Positions 46,821 through 56,575 of a stretch of 64,000 nucleotides of DNA are shown here, one piece after another (position 1 is the stretch's first letter; each line of letters opens with the position of its first letter). This DNA is from AP-15 sp963777435. Its GTDB lineage: Bacteria; Pseudomonadota; Alphaproteobacteria; ATCC43930; CGMCC-115725. The translations under genes were made by a program, and so were the position numbers. The notes under the pieces are model-generated. The model searched no databases, was not told where the DNA came from, and saw only the letters and a list, made by a program, of their open reading frames with translations. The stretch covers positions 62,001 to 126,000 of the forward strand of contig CAVZQT010000004.1 in NCBI GenBank assembly GCA_963777435.1. Direction: 5' to 3'.

Positions 46821-48221
46821 CTACCGGCGCATGAACTTCTCGAGACGTGTGCCGAGGTCGAGGAGGGCTTGGTCGGCAAAAGCCGGGGCTAGCAGTGAGA
46901 TCCCGAAGGGGAGACCGTTGCGCCGAAAACCGGCCGGCAACGCCAACGCCGACAGATCGAGCAAATTGGCGAAATTGGTGTAGAGGCCGAGATTGCTGTT
47001 GAGCCGCACCGGCTCGGCCGCGACAGCGGTGACCTCGTAAATCGTGCCGGTCGTCGGCAACAGCAGGCAGTCGATTTTTCGCAACTCTCGCTCGGCTTCG
47101 CGCCGCAATACCGCGAGGTCGTATTGCGCGCGGAAGGCATCGATCGCGCTGTACGAGCGGCCGCGTTCGATGATCGCTCGGGTGACCGGCAACAGCGCCT
47201 CGGGATTTATATCCAATAACTGCTCGATGGCGTGCAGCCGTTCGGCCACCCACGGGCCTTCGTAGAGCAGCCGGCCGGCGTCGCGAAACGGCGCAAAGCG
47301 TATCTCCACGGCGGTGCCTCCAGCGTTCTCGATTGCCTCGATCGCGGAGGCGAATAACGCCGCGGCCTCATCGTCTCCGAAGAATTCGAGATCGCGTGCG
47401 ACCGGGACGCCAAACCCAAACTGCGGAGCAAACTGTGTCGGCGCCTTGGCCGGCGATGGCCGGCTCAGCGGATCGCCGGGATCGAAAGCGGCAACGACGT
47501 CGAGCACGGCGGCTGCATCCCCGGCGGTAAGCGCGAACACCGAGACGCAGTCGAGCGAGCGGCAAGCGGGCACCACCCCGCGGGTGCTCAATAGGCCGCG
47601 AGTCGGCTTGAGCCCGACGATATTATTGAAAGCAGCCGGCACCCGGCCCGATCCCGCCGTGTCGGTGCCGAGCGCGAAGCTAACCAGGCCGGCCGACACC
47701 GCAACCGCCGACCCCGAACTCGACCCGCCGGGAATGTAGCGGGCATCGAACGGATTGCGCGGCACACCAAAGGGCGAGCGGGTGCCGACGAGACCCGTGG
47801 CAAACTGATCGAGATTGGTCTTGCCGATCAGCACCGCACCGGCATCCAGGAGCCGCTCGACCACCGGAGCGGATTGGCTGGGCGTATAACTGAAAGCCGG
47901 GCAGGCAGCGGTGGTCGGCATTCCCGCAACGTCGATATTGTCCTTGACCGCAAACGGGATTCCGTAGAGCGGGAGACGCGCGATAGAGCCCGGATCGGCT
48001 TTAGCGGCGGCAGCAAGGGCAGCAGATCGTTGCCGGATCGCCGTCTCATCAACACGGGAGATCCACAAGGCCGGATCGTTCCACCCACCGACAACGTCCA
48101 ACACGCGGTCGGCCAATTCGGCTACCGAGAGCGAGCCGTCGAGATAGGCGCAGCGCAGGACGCCGATTCCAAGGCCGACGGCGCCAGGATTGCTAGAGTA
48201 GCTGCGCATCGGCTGGTTCAT
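46821..48221 (-). CDS. Allophanate hydrolase-like amidase (AtzF-type N-terminal domain)
   Basis: This 466-residue amidase-signature protein has its lysine in YGIPFAVKDNIDVAGMPTTAA and the serines in PGGSSSGSAVAVSAGLV and LGTDTAGSGRVPAAFNNI. The blocks SYTPSQSAPVVERLLDAGA and GVVPACRSLDCVSVFA are those of allophanate hydrolase (AtzF), which splits allophanate into ammonia and carbon dioxide. AtzF is usually near 600 residues with a C-terminal domain. Here the protein stops at FMRR, so only the amidase domain is present. I chose ATG 48221 (MNQPMRSY). It would complete the biuret route started at 42688. Confidence 0.88.
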   Translation of the reverse strand: MNQPMRSYSSNPGAVGLGIGVLRCAYLDGSLSVAELADRVLDVVGGWNDPALWISRVDETAIRQRSAALAAAAKADPGSIARLPLYGIPFAVKDNIDVAGMPTTAACPAFSYTPSQSAPVVERLLDAGAVLIGKTNLDQFATGLVGTRSPFGVPRNPFDARYIPGGSSSGSAVAVSAGLVSFALGTDTAGSGRVPAAFNNIVGLKPTRGLLSTRGVVPACRSLDCVSVFALTAGDAAAVLDVVAAFDPGDPLSRPSPAKAPTQFAPQFGFGVPVARDLEFFGDDEAAALFASAIEAIENAGGTAVEIRFAPFRDAGRLLYEGPWVAERLHAIEQLLDINPEALLPVTRAIIERGRSYSAIDAFRAQYDLAVLRREAERELRKIDCLLLPTTGTIYEVTAVAAEPVRLNSNLGLYTNFANLLDLSALALPAGFRRNGLPFGISLLAPAFADQALLDLGTRLEKFMRR

Positions 48222-48474
48222 CTGGCACGCGATTGGACAAAAGCGGGCGGGCGGCAAACTGACCCAATAAACGGTTCCCGGCAAGAGAGCCGTCTCGCCG
48301 CACGGCGCGGGATAGCGGGCGATGCATCGCGGGACCTATACGCGGAGTTGACTCAGAATTTACCGCTCTTGTCTGACGACTGGGCCGCAGGAAGCTCGAT
48401 CGATGAGTTGGCGGCGTAGCGCGACCGTCTGCTGGTCGAGATCCTGGCGTTGAAACGACGCGGTTTAGGGTCGG

Positions 48475-51250
48475 CTAATGTGCCGTCGGCTGCCCGCTCA
48501 GCTGCTCGAGCAACGGCCGCAATGCGTCGAGTTCGGCGCCAAAGCCGGCCCAGTCCCCCGCCTTCAGGCGTTCAAGTGCTTTATCATAATGTCCCAATGC
48601 CTGACGGGCGCGCTCGTCCGCTGGCCCCGCCGATGATAGCCCGACCGAGGCCGGAGACGCCGCCGGAAGAACGCCATTCGGAGCGGGTTCTTCGAACAGC
48701 GCGGCCAGCGCCGCAGGCAGGGTCTCCTCCATGACCACCCGGTCGCCGTACGCCGCGATGACCCGCTTGAGTTCCGGCAACTGGCCGGTCTCCGCGCGCA
48801 GATAAAGCGGCGTTACATAAAGGATCGAATTCTCGATCGGCACGACCAGCAGGTTTCCGCGGATGACGCGCGACCCCATCTGGTTCCACAGCGAGAGCTG
48901 CTGTGAGATCTTGGTGTTCTGGTTTATCCGCGCCTCGATCTGAAACGGCCCGTAGACGAGCTTTTCCTTTGGGAACTCGTAGACGATCAGCTTGCCGTAG
49001 TCGGGCGGATCACAGCGCGCCGCCAGCCAGGCAATCATGTTTTCCCGCTGGCTCGGCACCATCGGCAGCATCAGAAAGAACTCGGCATGTGGATCGCCGG
49101 GCAGCCGCATCATGATGTAATACGGCGCCATCCTAGCCGGCTCGTAGCGGGCGTTGTTGGCGTCGGTCGGCTCGCGCGGAAACTGCCACAGATCCTCGCG
49201 ATTATAAAAGACCTCGGGCGCTTCCATGTGGTAGGCGCGATATTCCAATGCCTGCATGTAGAATAGGTCTTCCGGATAGCGGATGTGCTGTTGCAGATCC
49301 GCTGGCATCGCAGCGAGCGGTTTGAGCAGTGTCGGGAAAATGCGCCGATAGGTGGCGAGGATCGGGTCGGTCGCATCGGCCACATAGAACGAGACCGTCC
49401 CGTTATAGGCGTCGACGACCGCCTTGACCGAATTGCGGATGTAGTTAATCTCGCCATTCGCCTGCGGCTGGGCATAAGGAAACCAGTTGCTGGTTGTGTA
49501 GGCGTCCTGGATCCAATAGAGCCGGCCGTCGCTGATGACGATGTAGGGATCGTGATCCAGCTGCAGAAATGGCGCTATTGTGCGCACGCGCTCCTGGATC
49601 TCGCGATGCAGCATGATCCTGCTTGCGCCGGTGATGTAGCGGCTCAGCAAGATGTTGAGATCGTCCAAATACCAGGCGAATAGCGTTCGCCAGCGGCCAG
49701 CACCAAGCGGGATCCCATCCTTGCCGCTCGTAAGTGGTGTAGGCGTTGTCTTTCCCCTTGGGGTAATCGAACTCCGGCGTACTGCTTTTGACGATTACGT
49801 AGTCCTCGATACCCTCGCCAAAATAGATGCGCGGTTCGGTGATGCGCGGACCATCCGAAGCGACCGGCGGAATGTCCTTCAGGTAAAAGATTGGCAAACC
49901 CTCGGTGGATTTCTGGGTGACTGGGGACATGACGACCCCATTCCCGTGAGTAAACAGCAGGTGGAGGTTGACCCAGGTCTGAGCGTTCGCCGAAAGCAAT
50001 GACGGCGCCAACTCGCGGGCGGCGAGCGTAACCTGTTGGTATGAGCCGCCGAGATGGTAGCGATCGACGTCGACATCGAAGAATTTGTAATAGGTTCGGA
50101 TCTCCTGCAATTGCGCGTAAGTATCCATCAGCGGCCGCCAGTCCCATAGCCGAATGTTGTCGATGGTGCCGCGATTGCGTTGCAGCGACTGGAACGTCAA
50201 ACCTTGCTCGGCGGGGAACGGCTTAACCGTGATTTGCCGAAGATTGTAAGCCTCTCGGGTCAGCTCGATGTTCCGCTTGATAAACGGCGCCTCCAACTGG
50301 AGTTCGCTCGGTTTCACATAAAAGCGTTCGAACAGCCCGGGGATCAGCGTTGTAAAGATGAACGAGCCGCCAAACACCGCCGCCGTCGCGATGATGACGA
50401 GCCCGTATCCACGACGCCACACATTACCCCAGGCGACAAATGCGGCCACAGCGGCAAGGCCGACAAGCAACCACAGCGCCGGCAGCCCGATGTTGACATC
50501 GGCATAGCCGGCCCCAACCACGACACCGTTATCGCCGTAGAGCAGCAGATAGCGGTCTAGAAAATAGGACCCCGCCTTCACCGCGAAATAGAGGCCCAAA
50601 AGGGCGGAGCCGTGCGCGACTGCGGCGGCCGAGATGGCCCACGGCCGACGGTCGAGATTGATTTGGCCGTGCGCGAAATACACTGCCCCCGCCATCAGCG
50701 CGCTGAGGAACAGGAGCCAGATCAGCCAATTCTTTAGTGCGACATAGGCCGGCAATGAAAACAGATAAAAACCGATGTCCTTGTCGAATAACGGGTCGTT
50801 CTGGCCGTAAGGCGATTGGTAAAGGAACCGAAGCAAGAGCCCCCAATTTCCTGCCTCCCCGATCGCCACCAAGAATCCGAGGACGAGAGCGGCGCCGATG
50901 ATCATCAAGCGCCACGGCAATTGCGCGGCGGGCGGCCGCAATGGCTGGGTCGCCGAGCCGGACGCTGCCCGAATGCCTGACAAGTCGAGATTGAACACTG
51001 CCGGCAGTCGACTGCGACGCTGCGACGCGAAGCGCAGAGCCAGCCCTCCATTGACCCCGAGAAGCACGGCCGAGGCAACAAAGATCACCCCGAAAACCGC
51101 GGCCCGAGCGGCGTACACCGTCCAGAAGACATCGGCATAGCCGATACTCGAGAACCATGCCCAGTCGACCACCAACCCGCTGGCGCGGCCCAACGCAATG
51201 AAAAGGACCACGATAATGGCGACGCCCACGCCGATACTTTTCCAGGGCAT
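48475..51250 (-). pseudogene. UPF0182 family membrane protein, one frameshift
   Basis: The N-terminal part has about seven TM helices starting MPWKSIGVGVAIIVVLFIALG. A large extracytoplasmic region follows, with the family blocks NIRLWDWRPLMDTYAQLQEIR and YKFFDVDVDRYHL. After TTYERQG the frame slips at about 49710-49722. The continuation LFAWYLDDLNILLSRYIT, WIQDAYTTSNWFPYAQP and ARINQNTKISQQLSLWNQMG runs on in another frame to 48475. The span is 3n+1, fitting one inserted base. Restored length is about 924 residues, normal for UPF0182. The family has no known function. It is not clearly in an operon. Confidence 0.88.
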
Positions 51251-51456
51251 GTTGTCCCCCCGTCCTGCATGCTTGTCGCAAGACCGATGATAATCGATGC
51301 TTTCGCAAGCCTCGCGGATTTTCGGGCTGCAGGCTACGCCCCGTCACGGGTCACGCCAAGCACGTGGCGGCTCAACCCGGCTTTTGACGGCTAGGGCGCT
51401 ACCCGCGCTGCGCGCTGTGTCACCGCTCGCTTCCCTGTTTCGGGCCGCCCGCGTCG

Positions 51457-53743
51457 TCAGTCTGCGAGCGGGTCCGGGCGCAGCTGGAATTCGACAACGA
51501 GAGGGCTGGACCGCGTTTCAGGTGTCGCACCCGGAGCCCCGGGCGCCGGCGCATCGATCCCCTCGATGTGGAACGGCGTGCGGTTCCCCGAAGTCACCCA
51601 CAGTTCGCGGCCCTTCCAGCCGGCATTGGAATCGTCGATGCGGCCCTCGAGGCCCTTGGCGAAAAAGCCCATCGGATATGAACGCGCATTTCGATGATCC
51701 GACCCCCCACCAGCGCATGCAATGAATCCGACTGGTTGCCGGTTTCGATCGGCACATTGGCGCCCAGCCCCAAAATGTCGTGCTGGTCGACCCAAACAAA
51801 ATACGGGTTCTCTTCCGCACCCGGGTCGCCCTGAAAGCCCGGCCCAGGCAGCGCGTGGAATGAAAACCCCTCGGGGCATTTCTCGCCCTTTTCCGCCCCC
51901 GGCCCGTTGAGCGGCCCCTTGCATTTGCGGCGGTCGAAGCTAGCGATATGGCCGCTGTCGAGCGGCAGCCACGCGACACCGTTGCGATCGACATCCATGC
52001 CACGGATGCCAAAGCCGGGCAGCGGGATCTTGTAAATTTCGGCCAGTGCTGTATCGGGCGGGTTCGAACCCGGCGCGAGTCTGATAACGTAGCCGGGATG
52101 GGCAAGGTTGGAGCCCCAGATCGAACCGTCGGCCGGCGACCACGAGATCGCGTACATGCCAAACGGGATGCGGGTGTCCTTGGCCGGGTCGATCGGCTGG
52201 CCGGGCTCGTTCCAAGTGGGAGTGCGCTTGCCGTTGCCGACGGTATCGACAATCAGCGGCGTCCAGCCCTGCGAAGTCGCGGCATCGCCGGTTCGCCAGA
52301 AGAGGTTTGTGTTGATCCAGCCGACAACAGCCAAATCACCCTGCAGATTGTCGCTTAGCCAGAGAGTGTTGTTGGCGTCCTCGGCAAAGTTCAGATGATG
52401 CGTGCCGAAACAGGTATCGATAGTCGTGAACTTCTTGGTCTTCGGATCGTAGACCGTGACCTGCCGCGAATTCTGGAAAAAGCCATCATGGGTGAACGCG
52501 AGCGGGTAGAGCTGGGCCGACCGGAGCGGCGATCCCTTTTTGCAATAGGCCGGGATGTCGTTTGGCGCGCGGCTTTGCGCCGCCCAATAGACGCGTCCGT
52601 CCTGATCCATGACCGAGGTATGGGCATTGACCTTGCTGTCCCAGGTCTGCTCCATCCCCCAATAAACCGACGGGCTGACCACCTTGTTGGCAAGCGCCGA
52701 ACTCGGCGTATCCGGCGTGAAAGGCGGCTGGATTGTCGTCTTTGTGTTGTTGACCGGGTCGAGCACCGGCTGCGCATTGCTGCTGAGCTCGGTGTCGCCA
52801 TAGATCGGCCCATAGGCGTTGACCGTCGGATTGCGCCGATCGGTCGAAGTCAAATCGTGCAGATAGTGCTTGGGGTCGAGCCAATCGCGCACGGTCACGA
52901 CGAGGTTGCGCTCGACGCCGACCGGCCGCGGCGGGCTGCGGCTTGGCAATTCGCCGGCCTTGACGCGGTCGGTCCAATCGGCGAGCGCCGCCAGATGGCC
53001 GCCCTCCGGCGTCATCACCTGACCGATAAAGTTGATCATGTCGTGGCCCGCCGGCCCGACCGAGAGGCGAGCCGCCCAAGCGTCGCGCGACGAATCAAAG
53101 TGGCCGAGCTTTGGCGACAGGTATCGCGTCGCATAATTGCCGATCTGATGACAGTTACCACAGCCGTTGGTCTTCACAAAGTTGATCCATTGCTGCTGTG
53201 TTTTGAAATTTTCCGGAATGCCATTGCCCTTGTCGCCGGTGCCGGGAAATCGGCTCTGGTCTGGTATTTTGATCATCGAAGCCCAATACATGGCGGGGTA
53301 GTATGCGCCGCCGCGGCCAGGCTTGGCGCCACGACAGCGGTCAGGTTCAAGATCTTTCCCGGGTCGCTGGCAATCTTGTCCGAATCAACGAGGCCGTAGC
53401 CGCGCACCCAGACGCGCTAATGGGCCTTCGGCAAGTCGGGGATCACGTACCGGCCACGCTCATCGGTCACCACCATCTTCGCGAAACGGGTGCCGAGGTC
53501 TCTCGTCTCGGCGATGACCCAGACGCCGGCCTCGGGTCCAAAACGGCTGGTTACGACCCCGCCGATCGATTTGTTATCAATGGAGACCGACAGTGTGTTG
53601 GCGGGAGGCAGTGTGTTGGCGACAGGTAGTGCGTTGACCGCAGGTGGTGTGTTGGCCGGCTGGCCGCGCGCCATGCCAGACGCCACGAAACAAGCGATAA
53701 TGACAAGGGCCGACAGGGCCGTTGACGCGGTTCGGGCACGCAT
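51457..53743 (-). pseudogene. Secreted cytochrome c / beta-propeller protein with carboxypeptidase-regulatory-like domain, several lesions
   Basis: From ATG 53743 it has a signal peptide (RTASTALSALVIIACFVASG), a proline/asparagine spacer from an 18-base repeat, a regulatory-like beta domain (IGGVVTSRFGPEAGVWVIAE), then a haem c site GCGNCHQIG. A long propeller-like region similar to virginiamycin-B-lyase/SMP-30 proteins (FGMYAISWSPADGSIWGSN, GIRGMDVDRNGVAWLPLDSG) follows. A TAG at 53417-53419 stands for an expected tyrosine (KAH-Y-RVWVRGYGLVDS). The frame slips at about 53304-53316 and 51680-51689, one base lost each time. The end is LRPDPLAD at 51457. Restored length is about 760 residues. 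The electron donor or substrate is unknown. Confidence 0.8.
53592..53663. repeat. 18-base tandem repeat, four copies
   Basis: Units of 18 bases (consensus AGTGTGTTGGCGACAGGT) repeat four times with increasing divergence. They encode PANTPP-AVNALP-VANTLP-PANTLS in the spacer after the signal peptide of the cytochrome/propeller protein. The period of six codons keeps the frame, so copy number could vary without breaking the gene. Confidence 0.8.
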
Positions 53744-53992
53744 GTTGTTTCCCCCCAATTAGTCCGTATTCTCTAGGCAGCCCATCCAGCATAGTCCGCG
53801 AAACGGCGAGCCGGGAGTGCGATTTTTGCTCCGCCAATCCGAGATGGGCCGCGATCCCATCCGTGTTCCGGATCCGCTCCAGCGAAGCTCCGCGAGCCTG
53901 CAGCGATCGCGCCGAGCCTAGAGTTAGGCGAGCGACGCGGTATCCCCAGCCGTGCAATCTCCCGCCGGCCGGTTCCCCTCGGTGTGAGGCTG

Positions 53993-55051
53993 TTACGGAA
54001 AGATCAGCATACGAACCCGCAGGACAGCAGCAATCAGAGGATCATCTATCGGGATCTCTTCTTCGGGGTTATACATCTTGAACTTGAGCGGCCCGAGGCC
54101 CTCACCAATCACGATTGCCGCTTCCGCAGTTCCGCCGTGGCGTGAGACAAACGCGATATCGCCCATGGCAACCGGGGTGCGCGAATCGACATAGGCGAGT
54201 GCCCCAGGCTTTAACAAAAAGCCGAGGCGGCGCGAAAAGTTTCGAACGATGAACGAATGCGGATCGGGACAGACGAGTTCGGCGATCGATATCTGGTCTA
54301 CCATGACGCTGCGATCGATGACAAAGCTGGCGCGGCCATCATCGCCATTGGCCACTTTTCCGTAGACAGGCAACATTGTCGTCTCGAGCGGCGGGGCAAC
54401 GACACGGATGCTGCGTCGCATTGCACAGCGTTCGAGCGCCCCAAGCCGACCCCATTTGGCATCGTCCTTCAGCAGGGAACGAGGGGCGCGCGGCAACAAT
54501 TGCTCGGCAGCCACACCTGTTGCTAGCTGAGTCCTATTATCCAGCGTTCGCCGTTCCAACATTCCAATCAGCTTAGTCGTAGCAAACCCATAAAATCTCG
54601 CGATGGCCTCAACCTCGTTGGACTGAATGCTGCGACTGGCCATCTCCAGCCGGTGATACACCGATAATGTCATGCCAATGGCTGTCGCCACCTGCTGCAT
54701 CGTCGCGCCTGATTTCTTGCGCAGAACCGCCAGCACGTAACCAACAGCGGCGGCGCCGCTTTCAATCGTGTGCCGGACCGCTTTCTCTTGCACACTCTGC
54801 CATTGCCGCACACCGGGCGACGGGTCACGGCTACCGACAACGGGGATTGCTTCGGGCGGACATCCCAATAGGGCGGCGAGATTTGCCAGCTGGAGGTTGG
54901 TCAAGCGCCGCTCACCGCTCTCCATTTTTGAAATCGTCGACCCGCCCAGCGGCGGATCCAGCTGCCGGCCAAGCTGCGCCTGCGTTAGGCGCTTGCGAAG
55001 CCGCAGCTGCCTAATATTGTTCGGGAAAACAATTTCGCCCTTAAGACGCAT
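53993..55051 (-). CDS. Regulator with two helix-turn-helix domains and an S24-like C-terminal domain
   Basis: This 352-residue protein has an XRE-type HTH (about residues 12-68, RKRLTQAQLGRQLDPPLGGS then TISKMESGERRLT), a second HTH-like segment (about 108-165, SGATMQQVATAIGMTLSVYH), and a C-terminal half resembling LexA/CI-type S24 domains (LPVYGKVANGDDGRA, NFSRRLGFLLKPGALAYVD). The Ser-Met pair of active S24 proteins is not present at that place (FSRRLGFLLKPG), so self-cleavage looks unlikely. It lies next to the flagellar filament cluster, with about 770 bases between. A link to flagellar control is inference. Confidence 0.82.
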   Translation of the reverse strand: MRLKGEIVFPNNIRQLRLRKRLTQAQLGRQLDPPLGGSTISKMESGERRLTNLQLANLAALLGCPPEAIPVVGSRDPSPGVRQWQSVQEKAVRHTIESGAAAVGYVLAVLRKKSGATMQQVATAIGMTLSVYHRLEMASRSIQSNEVEAIARFYGFATTKLIGMLERRTLDNRTQLATGVAAEQLLPRAPRSLLKDDAKWGRLGALERCAMRRSIRVVAPPLETTMLPVYGKVANGDDGRASFVIDRSVMVDQISIAELVCPDPHSFIVRNFSRRLGFLLKPGALAYVDSRTPVAMGDIAFVSRHGGTAEAAIVIGEGLGPLKFKMYNPEEEIPIDDPLIAAVLRVRMLIFP

Positions 55052-55824
55052 TCACTGCTCCAAGCGAGGACACGCGCAGAGCGTCGCCGCCGCCTCTCGG
55101 CGCAGCGGCTCAGATGACGCTGCTTTGCTCTAATCGAGGAGCGCCCGCCCGTATTTCAGCGGACCCGATCCGCCCGCATCACGATTACTCCCACTCCGGC
55201 GTGGCGATCTCGAATTAGTAAACCTCCTCTATTTATCGACGAGTCGAGAAACGAATTTACGCCGGTCGATGATGTCGCGGCGGCGCCAAGAACCAGCGGC
55301 TCGTCGCCTACATCGCCGAGGTCGCCAGGAGTAATTCTGTTAAAATTCGAAACTATAGTGGGTTTCCGGCGCTCGATTGTGACATCGCATTGACGTTTGT
55401 GCGCTAGCAAGGCGCTGTCAACCGGGTCAGACGGCGCCGGCGCAGCTGCTCCTGACCCTCGTGTGACGAAATGCTCTGGGGGATTTTTTGACTTTCCATC
55501 GGATTTTGAGTTTGTGTCCACATATTGAAGACGATCGCGTTCCGGCTCCGGCTTTGCGGTCTTTTTCTGCGACAAGGACGGAATGCCTTGGGCAGATCCT
55601 CGATGCTTTCCGCGATATTGCGGATCGTGACGATATTCATCAAGCAGCCGAGCGGCTGGCATTGGTGCAACAGTGGATCGAGAGCGAAGCGGCTCGCGCC
55701 GCTGCGGACCCGGTCTTTACCGATCTGCCGCCTCGATGAAGGGCAAAGGTTTATACTAACCACCTAGGCCATCGACTGATTTGCCGGCTGCAATCTGGTG
55801 CGGAAACCGTGGCGCATGCCGGGT
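55052..55824. other. Intergenic region with at most one small gene
   Basis: This gap of 773 bases lies between the regulator and flgM. Apart from the possible small protein at 55488-55739 I see no supported gene. An open minus-strand frame at 55156-55662 lacks a start signal and protein-like composition. Confidence 0.45.
55488..55739 (+). CDS. Possible small helical protein (83 aa or shorter)
   Basis: The frame encodes TECLGQILDAFRDIADRDDI and then HQAAERLALVQQWIESEAAR, an amphipathic helical, acidic sequence unlike a random shadow. The first codons (TTG at 55488) are less protein-like and no good ribosome binding site is seen, so the true start is unclear. No family is recognised. Confidence 0.35.
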   Translation: MTFHRILSLCPHIEDDRVPAPALRSFSATRTECLGQILDAFRDIADRDDIHQAAERLALVQQWIESEAARAAADPVFTDLPPR

Positions 55825-56145
55825 TTACCCCGCACTGCTTCGGGCGGATAATAGGCTTTCAATCTCGATCATTTTCTCCGCAATAAGCTGCGGATTTGCC
55901 TGATAGGCGCCGGAATTAATCGCTTGCTGCAGCTCTGCAACGCGCGTCCGATCAACTGATGGAACGGCTGCAGCGGTCTGCGAGATCGTCGCCAGCAGCG
56001 CTTGCGCTCTGCTCAGGTCAGCCGAGTCGAGTGGCGCAGCCGCCACGGCTTGATCCGCCGTAGGCGCCGGTTGTGAGCCGGGCTGGTTAGCCGATGCGAC
56101 GCCCAATACATCGATCGGGTTCACGCCTCGAATCGGATCGGGCAT
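55825..56145 (-). CDS. flgM: Anti-sigma-28 factor FlgM
   Basis: This 106-residue protein begins MPDPIRGVNPIDVLG with GGAGAAAGA just upstream. It ends with VDRTRVAELQQAINSGAYQA and NPQLIAEKMIEIESLL, the FlgM pattern: V..I..G.Y..N...IA..M. FlgM binds sigma-28 (FliA) and holds back late flagellar genes until the hook is complete and FlgM is exported. It is the last gene of the filament cluster, 13 bases after fliS. The disordered Ala/Pro-rich first half is typical. Confidence 0.85.
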   Translation of the reverse strand: MPDPIRGVNPIDVLGVASANQPGSQPAPTADQAVAAAPLDSADLSRAQALLATISQTAAAVPSVDRTRVAELQQAINSGAYQANPQLIAEKMIEIESLLSARSSAG

Positions 56146-56158
56146 TTCTTTCTCCAGA

Positions 56159-56575
56159 TCAGCCAGTCGCTTGTTCCGCAGCCTGCGCGGAATCCCTGTC
56201 TGGGAAGGCCCGGCGCCAAACCCCGGCAAATTGTTCGACGACAACCCGGCCGGCAGCAACCGCTTCGGCATCATCGGCGGCATTGCCGCGGAGGATCGCC
56301 GCAAGAATATAGCGATATACCTGGGCCAAGGATTCGCTCAGTGGACCCGGTTCGCTGCCGCTTAGCCCCAGCATAAATTCGATCACCTTGGCGGCGGCGT
56401 CGAGCGCCTTAGCCTTCCCCGGCCGGTCGCCGGTCGCGATCCCGGCCTCCGCTTGCAGCAAAAACACCCGGACTGCGTCGGTTGCCATCTTCATGAATTC
56501 CTGGGGATCCGCGTCGATGCCCGCAATCGCCCGATAGGCCGCGAGCGCGCCGAGCCCTTCGTTCGCCATATCCAT
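56159..56575 (-). CDS. fliS: Flagellar export chaperone FliS
   Basis: This 138-residue helical protein has AAYRAIAGIDADPQEFMKMATDA (a FliS-like N-terminus), GKAKALDAAAKVIEFMLGLSG, LAQVYRYILAAILRGNAADD and VVEQFAGVWRRAF, in the order expected for FliS. FliS binds the C-terminus of flagellin in the cytoplasm and keeps it unfolded for export. It follows fliD directly, as is usual. Confidence 0.87.
   Translation of the reverse strand: MDMANEGLGALAAYRAIAGIDADPQEFMKMATDAVRVFLLQAEAGIATGDRPGKAKALDAAAKVIEFMLGLSGSEPGPLSESLAQVYRYILAAILRGNAADDAEAVAAGRVVVEQFAGVWRRAFPDRDSAQAAEQATG

Noticed and set aside
52059..52085. tRNA-like GGTTCGAACC sequence
   Set aside because: It lies in the coding sequence of the propeller gene, and no acceptor or anticodon stem fits around it.
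25262..53419. Reassignment of TAG to tyrosine
   Set aside because: Many intact genes here end in TAG (for example the OppF-type ATPase and PEP carboxylase), so TAG works as a stop. Two isolated substitutions are a better explanation.
53592..53663. CRISPR-like array
   Set aside because: The 18-base units are directly adjacent without spacers and are in frame within a coding sequence.
55156..55662. 168-codon minus-strand frame
   Set aside because: There is no start signal, the composition is low in complexity, and it overlaps a more protein-like plus-strand frame.
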